Below are positions 1 through 11,677 of a stretch of DNA of 64,000 nucleotides, one piece after another. Origin of the DNA: Trichaptum fuscoviolaceum (taxonomy: Eukaryota; Basidiomycota; Agaricomycetes; Hymenochaetales; Trichaptaceae). Within the stretch, counting starts at the first letter, position 1, and every line of letters starts with the position of its first letter. The DNA lies in the NCBI GenBank assembly GCA_910574455.1, contig CAJSYZ010000001.1:3951424-4015423 (forward strand), given 5' to 3'. Both the position numbers and the translations under genes were made by a program. Below the pieces are notes generated by a model. That model ran no database searches, had not been told where the DNA came from, and was given only the letters and a program-made list of their open reading frames with translations.

Positions 1-3000
1 GATGTCTTGAGAGATAATGGAGCTCGCGTAGCCACCGTACGTGCTGCGCTTCTGACCACCTGAAGAACGAACTTGTCCGAAAGGCCCGCTCGTAGCCGCA
101 AACGAAGGCAAACCAGAGGAGTATGTTGCTTGAGATCGGAGGGATTGAACATCGGAAGGGATGTATCCAAGAGGATCATGAGTTCTGTAGAAGCTGGCAT
201 CGAATCTGCTTGGCGTCCCACTCGGCGTTCCAGAACGGCCACCAGTGGTATTGAGAAGATCTCTTGCATTGACTTCATGTCGCCGGAACTGGTCGAGGGA
301 CTTATTCAACGCCCGCCTAGGTTTGCTGAACTGTATCATGCTCGGTTGTAAGTTGTTAAGCGGACCCTCGACAAGACAATTCTTCTCCTTATAATGCGTC
401 AACAGATAATGCCACAATGGGTGCTGAATTTGAAATTAGTCAAATTTATTTGGAAGAGATTGAATTCCATACCTTGCTTAAAACCTTCGGGTTCCCTAAA
501 ATGACGACACCATATTTCGCACGTGTTAAAGCGACATTTAACCGACGAGGATCATTTAAGAACCCGATGCCTTGGTGCTCGTTGCTTCGAACACAACTGA
601 GGATAATATAGTCCTTCTCGCGACCTTGGAATGCATCAACGCTGGCTACTTCAATTTCCTTGTACAGATCCTTCTTCAACGAGCCATTGAATTGCATATA
701 GGTGACGATGTACGACCTCTGGCCTTCGTAGGGCGTGACAACACCAATCTGCGACGGAACGACGCCTGACTTGAAGAACTTTGTCACAATCTTCTCCACA
801 TTTGAAGCTTCAGTCCTATACAAAAGGTCAGATGATTGTTGCGCTCCCTGGAGGTGATACGTTACTTACCTGTTAAGAAATGAAGTTCCACTTGAGGAGA
901 TTTCTTCTTGACCCAAGTTCTGGTAAAAGAACATAGGTGTGTCTGGGACAGGCCAAGGGAAATCAACATTCTTCCTCAGGCGCTCTGGGGCAGTGACACC
1001 GTTCTGTAAGGTTCCTTCATAGAACATATTCGATGGGAACTCAGACAGGCAAGGATGCATGCGGTACTGGACTTGAAGACGAATCGGCCTGTTCCCAAGA
1101 ACGACTAGCCTTTCAAATAGCGACTGGGTCAACCCAGCCCGAGCTGCCTTCTTGTTCATAATAACGGGTCCAAGTTGCTATAATAAAGCATTATTGTTAG
1201 GCACGTGTACTCTCAGAACTTAACAATAAACTTTATATACCTGATGATCGCCAACGAGGACTACCTGCTTGCAACCCAAAACGAGAGGGATCATACATTC
1301 TGAAAGACATTAGTAAGGAGTGAAGGACGAGAAGATTGTGCGATTGTGCAGATCTCACCCGGTTCAGCAGCCTGTGTAGCTTCGTCGATAAGGACTGTTC
1401 GGAATTTTAACTTGCTCAGACGGGGATCGCCACAACCGACACATGTTGCACATATGACATCGGCAGCGTTCAGGATTTCCTTCTCGCATTGCCTGATCAA
1501 GGTCTTGTATTTCCTCTCATCGTTTGAGCTCAATTCTCCCTGTTCATTCTTTAATTGAATGAGCTTCTGGAGCTCGACACTTGTTGTGTTGTTAGCAACT
1601 TGACGATGAAGAGTAAGAAACGCCACGGATGATTCAAGCGCCTCACGCGACTTCGCTGTCAATCGCACTACCTTCAAACCAGTTGAGTGTATCTTCTCTG
1701 TCAACTGGTCTACTGCAACGTTGGAGGGAGCGCAAACAAGGACTTGTCCCGGATTCATCTTGGCAAGATGGTAGACGATCGAAGCCGATGTCACTGTCTT
1801 TCCGGTTCCTGGAGGACCCTATACAACACATGAGCGTAAGACGATGGTCTCCGGGAAATTATATATAGCATACCTGAATGAGACTGAGAGGCTTCTGCAA
1901 TACACTTTTAACAGCATACATCTGCGAATGGTTAAGCTCTGGTAACCCAGGCGCGGAGAACCTCTTCGGCATCTGAGTCTTGAGAACCTGAGGTTCTAAT
2001 TCGTGGCCTAAAAGCTTATGATACTAACCTGTCGTGAGAAAGGAACTCGCAGCGACTAAATAGTGGTAAGTGGACTTACAATGTAACCGCTAACGCTCTT
2101 TTCGTCCACAGCGAAAGTCTTCATAGCAAGCTGCATCCTATCAAAACTAGTTGACTTCCAGACAAAATCGGCAACGAAATTATGTGTGATCTCAGTCGGA
2201 ACGCCTTCACTCTTGCGAAGTTCCAGTCCAATTTCATCGGAAACATCTGTGAAAGTCGATTAGTGACAGATACATCAGGAGGCATATATAGACTATATAG
2301 ACTCACTGTTTGGGATCTTGACAACATGTCCTACACCCTCCCAAGGTTTGTGCAACTCTCCTTGGTATCGAAGTCTCAGTTCGTCACCGACCGCAAGTCT
2401 GACTTCCCCACTCTCTAACTTCGGAAGATTGAACCACGCAATACGCTTGTGATTCAAACCAATATCCCAGCGCACACTGATATCTGTCTGAGTCTGACTC
2501 TCCTTTAGTTTCTTGTCGTAGTCGGCTTCTATCTTGACCAATGGTCCAAATATATTTTGGTATTGATATGCATCTTCGTACCGCAGGAGGATGGGCTGTG
2601 GTTCATCATCAACGCCTGGTTTCTCAAGGTCCTCCAATGTGGCGTTCGCATTTTCACGCCAAAAGTCTTCCAGGCGGTTAATTTGAGCAAACGATATTTG
2701 TCGTGAACGCAGTTGCTCTGCTTCGCTAGGAGGCTTCACGAGCCACGATAGGAATGACCGGTCATCGATAAGTGGCGCCCACAGCGCAGCATTCCAGGAT
2801 ATATCCTTCGATGTAGCGGCACAGGGTTGACTACAATTGTATTTAGTAAGAACATCACCAGAAAACAGAATATATGCCGCTTACCGACACAGAAGCACTA
2901 CAACAGTATCGCTCTTCGCAGGAATAAATCCAAGCATGAAAACATTCTTGCTTCCACAAATGTAACATTCAGGTGTCGTCTCCCCTAGCGGACTTTCGGC

Positions 3001-3504
3001 GTGAAGAATGACTTCTTTGTGTTTAGCGCGCACAAGGTGATTCACGATGTGGGAGGCGGAAGTGTTGCCTCGCGAGTTACAAAACCATTTTGAACAGACA
3101 AGACATTTGACTACGGACGCAGGAGAATGGATACCACAATAACTGAAAGAGAGATTTAGTAATACACCTCGAGGAAGCAAATGCCACAGCCCGCACCTGC
3201 ATGCGTGAGGAGGCAATTCGACAGCGCTTTCGTCCTTCAGGTCGTCCAAAACGCCGTCTAACTCTTCATCAATAGCTCCTGCCTGTAGCAAAGACTGAGA
3301 TTCAGGTTTGTTCGCATGGGTGCCACTGGAAATGCGCGGGCCAGATATCGACAGAGACGACAAGCTTTCAAGGTCGTCACCAGGTCTGTTGTGCGTGCTC
3401 GTGGTAAATCCAGAAACGACTGATGAAGTATCGTCTACAATTGGAAGACCACCGTAGGACGATGCGGAGTCATACTGATAGTTTTCGAATTCGTATTGAT
3501 CCAT
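1..3504 (-). CDS. UPF1: UPF1/NAM7 RNA helicase of nonsense-mediated decay (3' end outside window)
   Basis: Superfamily 1 ATP-dependent RNA helicase that acts with UPF2/UPF3 in cytoplasmic nonsense-mediated mRNA decay. Seen in order: an acidic/serine N-terminus, the Cys/His-rich UPF2-binding zinc domain ([20 protein letters not shown], continuing [10 protein letters not shown]), the 1B domain, Walker A GPPGTGKT (near 1810), the DEATQAAEP box, VGDHQQLGP, QYRMHP, and [10 protein letters not shown] with [11 protein letters not shown]. Exons: 3504-3197, 3142-2885, 2830-2307, 2246-2080, 2023-1874, 1818-1359, 1299-1241, 1177-870, 815-473, 423-<1; introns are 49-63 nt. The first ATG giving the conserved N-terminus is at 3504. 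The frame is open at base 1, so the stop lies outside the window. Divergent from the METTL25-like gene across 180 bp. Confidence 0.96.
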
Positions 3505-3684
3505 TGCACGATTAACGGTAGAATGGAGGGGTAAGTAGCAGAAGAGTGAGCAACAGCACACTCCCGATTCTGAGTCAACTTGGATGATTAGTCATCAAAT
3601 TGAAGTCGGGAGCCTGCCACAGGCTGCCAGTGAGTGTCGTCGTTGTCACCTCGGATTCTTCGAGTGCAACCTTCTGCGCATCCG
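3505..3684. promoter_or_regulatory. Divergent promoter UPF1 / METTL25-like
   Basis: 180 bp separate the two start codons, so both promoters and 5' UTRs must lie here. No TATA box stands out. Confidence 0.4.
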
Positions 3685-5602
3685 ATGGAGGATGTTGTCT
3701 GTCAAGCTCAGTATTTAATCGACATACTGGCTGGAAATTTGGGCTCGTCAATCCTTCGCACTCACCCCAATGATCTGGGTGCTGGCGTAGCTGATTATCT
3801 GGTTGGTTCAGAAGAGACCTCCGAAAGATTCAGGATTCATCCAAGCTGGTCGTCGTGGTGGAACTGGGCTTTCCAGGACGAAAAGCGCTGGAAGAAACTT
3901 ATACAGGAGCAGAGCTACATAAAAGCTTCTACCGGCGACTCTCAGACGAATGTGAACTCTATTCCGGATGCTTTGTACAATCTGCTGTCTGAAGCAAATT
4001 GTCATTCTCTCCCCCGCTTCCGGGACCTCACACCTGTACTTCGACTAGCACGGGAGGGCTATGCAAATCCTTCACCACCTACTCCTGCAAATATACAGTT
4101 CAAGTTAGAATCGGCTTCGCATCTTGGTCCTTCGCGGGCGAAGCATCCTGTTGGCACGTCAATGAAGAAGGTGCATGAGGTCACCCGAATGACCTCCTGT
4201 GTTACTCGGATATTAGAAGATACCTCCAATGCTCTTGGATATGAAGTTCGTCACATTGTAGACATAGGATCTGGCCAGGTTCGCGTCACGAGCTCAAACA
4301 AGGTCTACCTTCACTCATCGTATTCCCCGATGATAGGGCTATTTATCTTGCTCATTGACGGAACTGTGCTGGAAATCAGGATGCTCTCGAGATGATAATG
4401 GTGAGTGCTGTCAAAAATGCATATACCCTTGTCTTTCTTTGACCTAGCAATAAAGCAAGTATGCATGTTCTCGGCCTAGATTCATCCTCAGAACAGATCA
4501 AGGGTGCGGAACGACGTGCAACTGAGCGTGGATGCAATCTGCGAAAGGCTTTTCAGACAGGACATGAGACAGAAATCAAGAGACATGGCGACCTTTCTCA
4601 ATCTACCCTGGCCTTTCGTACGGTCTGGCTGGGCGACGCACCTACTCACGAGAGTCATCCTGGCCAATTTAATACCCCCGAAAGCAAGGAGAATACTCGC
4701 GCGGACTTGGAGGACGTTGTCGACGACTGGTTAGCGAGACTTCCCATTGCAAGATCTAACGCCAGCGCAACGCCGGATCCAGTACCAGTAGCTTTCGTCG
4801 CACTCCATGCCTGTGGTACACTCACCCCAAATATCCTAAGAAAGGCACTGCAATTGAGAAGAGAGTTACCAAGAACTGCAAATCGAAGTTGGTTTGTTGC
4901 AGCCGTGATTGTTGTGGGATGCTGTTATAATTTGTTGGAAGAACAAGGTAATACGGCAAACATCATTAGCATTCTCCGTATCTGACGTCAGGAAGCCTTG
5001 CAGACTTTCCGCTCTCGAAAACGGTTGCGGAACACATCGAAAATAAACATCCCGACTTCAAACTCACTTACGGTCATCTCCAGCTAGCTGCTCAGATTCC
5101 GTCCGAGTGGCTCCGTGACAAAGAAGCAGAAGCTAAAGCCGATTTGGCCATCAAAAAGGTCTTATACCGGGCTCTTATCACACCTGCGCTTGTCCGCTCC
5201 GAAGCCGAGAATGCAGAGCTGTCCACTTCCGGGTTTGACAAGACTAAACGACGTATTGGGAAGCTAAACGACAAAGCATATACGTCTTTCGAGAATTTCC
5301 TAGCAGTCGCCAGCAAGAAACTCGGGTTTGACATCTACGAGAAACTATCCAATTTCATTATTACCGACCCGCGCATGTTGGCAGAAACGAAGATCGCAAG
5401 GCTTATAGAAGTGCTACAAGCGTTGCGATGTACGTTAGGCCCTGCAATGGAAAGTCTCATCATTCTTGATAGAATTATATGGTTATGGGAGAGCGTCGGT
5501 GCTACAATGGATATCGAACTCATCAACGTTTTCGACCAGTCGACGGACAGTGGAAGGAACATAGCGATAGTCATTTATGAAGGGTGTGGTGCGAGAAAGT
5601 AA
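3685..5602 (+). CDS. METTL25/RRNAD1-family SAM-dependent methyltransferase-like protein
   Basis: Four exons (3685-4278, 4337-4400, 4456-4947, 4992-5602) give 586 residues. The Rossmann SAM motif is HIVDIGSGQGYLS, split by intron 1, followed by VLGLDSS, VALHACGTLT and VVGCCYNLL. The last is typical of the METTL25/RRNAD1 family, whose substrate is poorly defined. The chosen ATG at 3685 is the first in frame; the frame is open a further 17 codons upstream but only from a GTG. The intron 1 donor (gttcgc) is atypical but needed to join DIGSGQ to GYLS. The C-terminal ~200 residues are basic and helical with no recognised domain. It could equally be called a generic methyltransferase-domain protein; the family assignment rests on GCCYN and overall order. 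Confidence 0.82.
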
Positions 5603-5693
5603 CATAGCTCGACTTCGGTACATAGTATATGGTAGATCTATGTAATATCACAAGTTGATCCTACTGAACTAATTTTACCTTCAAGATGAAAAT

Positions 5694-7342
5694 CTAATAC
5701 GTCTGCACCAATTTCAACATGGTTGCTTCAGGTGTGGGTTGCTCCAACTGCCTGGCCAGCGTCTAACATGGAGATGAAGTTAGATCAGTCACGGTGATGA
5801 AATGAAGTGAAAGGCAGGACTGTACCTCATTGACAGCCAGGTAAGTTCGAACAAATTCCACTCCCAACGCTTTCACCAGCACCTTGTCCTCAAGGAGGGC
5901 TTTCCGTGCCTCCTCAATGCGCAATGGCATCCTTGTCGTCACTTCCTTCTCAAGTCTCGCAGACTCGCTTAATTCATTCGCAGGGCCGGAGATACCATGC
6001 ATTGTTAGAGGCATCTGCTGTCTCACACCATCTAGGCCGCCAGCAAGGAGTGCAGCTACAGCTAAGTACGGACATGCCGTTCCGTCGACACTTTTGACTT
6101 CGAAATTGTAGTCCGGAGCACCGCGTCCGCAAACACGGATGGGCGCTTCGCGGTTGTCACGTCCCCAAGCCACCCAGGTCCCGCCAGACCAGGCGCCATC
6201 GACCATGCGGTCGTACGATGCGACCGTCGGGAGTGTAAATGCAGTGATGGCAGGAAGATGGGTCAACAGGCCAGAGATGAAAGACGCCTCAAGGTTATTC
6301 AAAAGGACCGACGTTTCCCCACGCGTAAGGAAGCGAGTAGAGTCAAATTTCGGAGACTTGACGGATATGTGTGTATGGGCAGCGCTTCCGCCTTTTGATA
6401 ACTTCATCAGTAAAGCCATCCCAAAGAATCACAATACGCACGAGCTGACAATTAGTGTTATAAACTCGCGGTGCCAATGTGGCTCGCATCCTGTACTTTG
6501 AGCAGATGTTCATGATAATTTCTCTCGTTGCAACCAATGCGTCACAAGCTTCCAATGGTGGTAAAGGTCCTGTAACAATCTCAAACTATGGGAGACGTAA
6601 GGCCTCTGTTCTGAGAGCACAAAACTCAATAACTTACCTGTCCAGGAGCAGCCTCGGCATGATACATCTGGAGCTCAATCCCAGACAATGCCAACGCCTC
6701 CGCAATTTCTTCAAGGGCCTTCGCTTCATCGGTCCCTGCACATATAGCGGGGGACTCAGACCAACCATATTCGTTGACCGCTCGTAAAGGTTCCATAGAC
6801 CTGAGGAAGATAACCTCGGTTTCGAAGCCCACGAGAAAGTCTATGTCATCACCCTTCTTCGCTTCTCTTCGTGATGGATCAGTGCCCGTTGCATCATAAA
6901 GAGAAGACTTCTGTACTCACAGGACTATGTTCTGAAGTAAGGTTCTCGGACACAAAGGTGTCTTGAATAGTTCATTACCATCTGTGCCTCCCATAGCCTC
7001 CTTCTCCTGGAACCAGCCCATGACACTGGCATGTCCAGGTGCAAAAGGAAGTAATCTCGCCGACGTTAAATCCGGAACATACAAGTATTCTCCAGCAGCG
7101 CCAAACCCAGGCGCCAGCGCTATGTACACCAGTCCAAATGCTGATTTCGTCAACATGATCCCGCCATTGGGGTTGATCTTACTTCCTGCCTTCGCCGAAG
7201 ACTCCGTAACAAGCTTCTTGAAGTGCCCGATAGGGATGATGCGATAGCGGACAAAGTTGATGAGGTCAACCCAAGTAAGACGCACAAAGCGAACACCTGC
7301 TTCCTCTAACTCGTCGATGGTTGTCGGATGTGATTTCGGCAT
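5694..7342 (-). CDS. Glutamine-synthetase-like protein (type I / FluG C-terminal type)
   Basis: Predicted 471 residues from exons 7342-6921, 6866-6638, 6585-6466, 6401-5826 and 5762-5694. GS landmarks: FVRLTWVDLINFVRYR near the N-terminus, GFETEVIFL (metal-binding glutamate strand), GSAAHTHISV, and RGAPDYNFEVKSVDGTACPY in the catalytic barrel. This is the prokaryote-like GSI/FluG class found in fungi beside the ordinary GSII enzyme. It lacks the N-terminal amidohydrolase half of FluG, so it probably ligates ammonia or an amine to glutamate or an analogue rather than being the sporulation regulator. The fourth junction (intron 6402-6465) was chosen because it alone restores the GSAAH strand; it is the least certain. 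Confidence 0.88.
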
Positions 7343-7834
7343 TCTGAGGAACGGTGATGATGGATGCGTTAGACGGGTATAACGAGATTGTATGTAAAAT
7401 GGCCATCATCTCTTCCTCCTTCAAAAGGAAAAAACGTTTTACACGTTTTCAGCGCTTCATCATCCCAGTGCAGTATTGCTACGAATTGATCTCTGTGATC
7501 AAGTTAGCTGTTTCGATAGTGTGTACACTGCCAAGTGTACATGGCCGAGAGAGAGGTGTTAAGAGATTATCTGCTTGCACGTTGTGGATTTCAAATGTGC
7601 CGCTGGCTGCCGCAGTGACACTGTGTGACCAATGAGTCGCGGTATGTCACAGCAGTCTGATTATGTCACAAACTTTGAAGAGCCGGTTCCGAAGTATCGC
7701 GTCGGTTCAGGTTGATTCATACTTCTGTTCTTGTTCTTGACTACGCGTTTTGGTTGGACTCTGAAATCTGTTTGGTTATGTCGAAACTGGCCTTCGTTGT
7801 GTATCGAAATCTTTGAGAGACTATTGCACAAATC
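7343..7834. promoter_or_regulatory. Divergent promoter GS-like / FAN1
   Basis: 492 bp between divergent start codons. It holds short pyrimidine tracts (for example around 7405-7420), but no coding signal or repeat that I can see. Confidence 0.4.
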
Positions 7835-10800
7835 ATGTCATTCAACGCGGATAACTTCATTTTTTGGTCTGCACCTTCGGTGGAAGAGGAGGAAGATGTG
7901 GGATTTGAGGATGAAGTGACGTCTGAATTGATGCAGAATAGTGTCGACGGGCAGGATAAGGGAAAGGGAAAGGGGAAATCGAGGGAATCAATGTATGTCT
8001 CTCTGGTGGAAGGTATTCATCCGGTTCCAATGAAGTGTTCTCGCGCTGCGACTGATTATGGGCGTTTAGGAATGGTTAAGACTGTACTCGAGCAAGAGTC
8101 GTTCTTATTCTCTGATGAAGAGCTAACGTTCTTCACGTCGTATAGTGCCCTGTCTTGTAAGCATTTCAGAGCTCTCTTCAGCCGCAGTCCATTTGATCAG
8201 TCCGTTCAGATAGGGCCAGGTATCTCCTTGCGAGATTGTTGGTGCGTAAAACGGGCAAGTGGTACCGCTTTGATCAGTTAAAATATGTGGCCGAGCTCGG
8301 GGTGGATGGTGTATTGGAAGCAATGAATGAACTTTCCGGATCGCTGTCCAAGCTAACGTCAGCCACTCCGAGTGCAGCTACTCAAACCAAGACACCGTCA
8401 AACAACAGTACGAAAGCCGCCGACATAGAGATCATCGATCTAACACTCGACGTAGACGGTGATGACAAAGATTGTTCAATTGTATCTGATCCTTCGAACA
8501 CCATTATCCTCGCTTCGGCTACTCAGTCATTTACACCTTCAAAACTGGATGCAGCCTCTCAAAGCACATATACGGCATCTGTGGGGAAGGGATTGTTAGG
8601 CTTCTTTGCAGAAGACGAGTCCGCTGCAACGCTGCCTGAACTATTGAAATGCCTTACGGTAGAGGAACTCAAATCGCTTGCTAAGACGATGAAACTATCG
8701 AATGCTCTGACAACCGTGAGCTTTTCGATTGTATTCCTTATGTCCTGTTTCTTAACAATTTTATGAAGCGTGCCGCTCTTGTAGACGCATTGCTTGCTTC
8801 AGCCTCCGCTCAGACAACGTTGGGTGGCTTTGCATCTCCTCGTGGTCCGAGGAGATCCATTGGAAAGGACGCTAAGACAGTTCGACTCAAACAAGCATGT
8901 CTGTCGTTTACTCCCGTGAAGGCGAAAGTACAAACGGGTGTCCTGAGAGGCCATGCTCTAAAGATATTAAGTAAGGAACCCATTGGCCAATGACCATCAC
9001 ATTTACACACTGCTAATGAGTGCACAGAGAAATGTATTCGAGTGAATGACTCAATAAACGCCTTGTTCCATCGCCTGCACATCATCTACTTTCGTTCGTA
9101 AGTAGTTCCAGCTCTCATCAGCCAAGAATTCGCTCAAATCGGATCACAGCACTGAGCACCCTGTTTCGCTCTTAACCCCGGCTTTACTTCGCAGGTGTCG
9201 GAAGCGTTTCTATCCTTTATATACTTATGTCCGAACACCGGAGATCTTCACATCACGGGAGGCTTTAATAGCGTACGAAGACGCTTTGCGAATGGAAGCG
9301 GCGATTGACATGATGTTGGAGGATAGCATTGATGTTGAAGTTGCACAAGCACATATAAATGCTTGGGCAAATGGGAGGGAGAGAACTAGCACTGCGGACG
9401 ACCCACCCCCACACACGCTTAGAAGTCGATGCGATAGTTTGGCTCCAATAGGGATTGTTGAAAAAGAGAACACTCCAAGTCCACAAAGACCGGCTTCCCC
9501 AATCCTCGAGCGCGATCGCAGTATGAGTGTTGCTGTGAAAATAGATCTGGATGAAGAAACTCCCAAGCCGGTGAAGGAGTCACGGACAGTGGTCAATGCT
9601 CGATATGTTGTTGAAGTGTTTGAACGTGTTTATCCACGGTGGAAGGAGCTAGTTCGTGCGCGTGGGGCTCTTGATGGTAGACCAAGTGGCTTGGAACGCT
9701 TTGACGAAGGTTACATTCTGACACGGGTTGTTTATAAAGGTTTGCTGACAACTTCTAACCGTGATCTACTCTTCCAAATAACCTAAATAACAATGTTCAG
9801 GTGCTGCTGCCTTTGGCAAGCTGAAAGATTTCAACCGCGAAATTGCACTACTAGAAGAGCTTCTCTCGCAGCGTCGCTGGCGTAGGGGGAAACGGGGTGC
9901 TTGGTATGATCGGTGGGCCTTGGTTCTTATGCACCATTTGTCACGCGCAAAGCAAGAAATAAACGGGGAATCACGTCCGATATCAAAGGAGGACCAAAAT
10001 AAGGTGCTCCGTAAGGCCATGAAGGTCATTCATGACGGACTCCGTGACGAAGATACACACATCGGTTTGTTTCGTATACATGTTATTAATCATTAATTCT
10101 CATTTCTCTATTTCCCCTGTAGTCCATAGACAAGCTCTCGCTCATCGGTTGGCCCGTTTGGAGAAGCGATTGAAAGTGCCTAAGAAGGAACGTCACGAAT
10201 GCGCCGGAACACTTCAGAAGGCTGCAGAAGTCAAGTTCATCGGAGAAAGGATCAAACGGCGCAAAGAGGGAATGCCGTACGACAAGACGAATGCATTCGC
10301 GAACAAAGTGCATGTTCCGGTATCGGTACAGATTCAAGGAGGCGCCGCAGTAGCGAAACACTTGGAACAACTCAAGGTGTGTACCTTGCATGAAGTGACC
10401 TAGCTTTGTATCTCTAAGCACCGTCTTCTAGAGGGATCGCCGTAAAGATATAAAAGAGCAATGGAAGGGGAAATCATTGTGGGTTGGAAAGTGCGGTGAA
10501 GAAGTCAATGTTGAAACTTTGGCACTACAACACTACGAGCTACAAGGCTTCAAAGGGTTGGTGCGAATAATAGGCATAAGTTATGATACGTGCTGAATAG
10601 TCTCTGTGTCTTTAGCTTTCACTCTGAGGCTAGCATTGTATGCACTATATGGGGCCTCCTCTTCTGGGATATTCTCTTCTCCCCGGTTCCAGGCGCCTTT
10701 GAGACTCCTTACCAGTCAGCCCCCCTAGATATTGCTACTGAGTGCTTTTACTTTGCCAGAAAAGACGCAGTGGAGAGACGATTAGAAGAAATCAAACAAG

Positions 10801-11474
10801 GCAAGGCACCGGATTTCCTGGCCGAGGTGGACGACAAGTATAGAGAGAATAACACGATGTGCGTTGGCGTCCGGTGGAATGACTTCTCCAAGCAGGACTT
10901 GGTGGAAATTGTAACGGTACGCTTTTCTTATTCATACTGTTGAACCGTTGTTGCTGATGCTTCTTTCAAGTGTCTGGGCGGACGGGGATTGTCGGTTATA
11001 TGCCGTCTCTTTTGTGAGGACTACGGCGGGAGACACAGCGGTATACCCGACCTCATCATTTGGCGAATGGAGGATAAACTGGCGAAATTCGTTGAGGTCA
11101 AGGGACCCGGAGACAATCTATCTGAGAACCAGAAGGTGGACTTGTTTTCAGTTCTGTTTTGACTCGAATACTCAACTAACTATCTTCAGGTCTGGATCGA
11201 TGTGCTCTTGCAAGCTGGTGTTGGCGTCGAAGTATGTCGTATTGCGGAAAGTGGGAAGGGGAAAGATGACATAGATCTCGCTAAACGCAAAATTCCCAAG
11301 AAACCCATAGTTATTCGAGTCTATCGTCCTAATGTTGACCACAATGGCGACCCGATCGATTTAGATGAGGTCCTTGATATCGAATCTGAGGACGAAACAG
11401 ATGACCAGGCACTTATCGCAGACGCGCAGGTGATCCCTCCAAGAAAGAGGCGAAAGACCTCCGAGGGGGGTTGA
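7835..11474 (+). CDS. FAN1: FAN1 structure-specific nuclease (VRR-NUC), interstrand-crosslink repair
   Basis: Eleven exons (7835-8156, 8210-8715, 8769-8970, 9028-9097, 9195-9739, 9801-10064, 10123-10376, 10432-10556, 10616-10916, 10971-11135, 11190-11474) splice to exactly 1,012 codons. The order matches FAN1: an acidic N-terminus, a winged-helix/SAP-like part (RYLLARLLVRKTGKWYRFDQ, then ELLKCLTVEELKSLAKTMKL), a helical TPR-like middle (KDFNREIALLEELLSQRRW), and a C-terminal VRR-NUC fold with GIPDLIIWR and FVEVKGPGDNLSENQK, the PD..EVK metal site. No N-terminal RAD18-type ubiquitin-binding zinc finger is visible; I take this as normal for fungal FAN1. It acts in the nucleus on 5' flaps and crosslinked DNA. 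Converges with LEU4 (203 bp gap). Confidence 0.95.
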
Positions 11475-11677
11475 CGAGAAGGATCGTCCAATACTTCTAT
11501 TTTACATACCACCCACTTTTTCTTCCTGTCCTTTACTGTATTACGCGAACTTCTAAGTTATCTTTGATTTATTTCGATTTGTTGATAGATTTGTCTAATA
11601 TATCATGCTGTAATGTACAGTAACAAAAGTTTGGGTGTATGTACTACATGTATTGCTATTCAAGATCCTGCTACTTT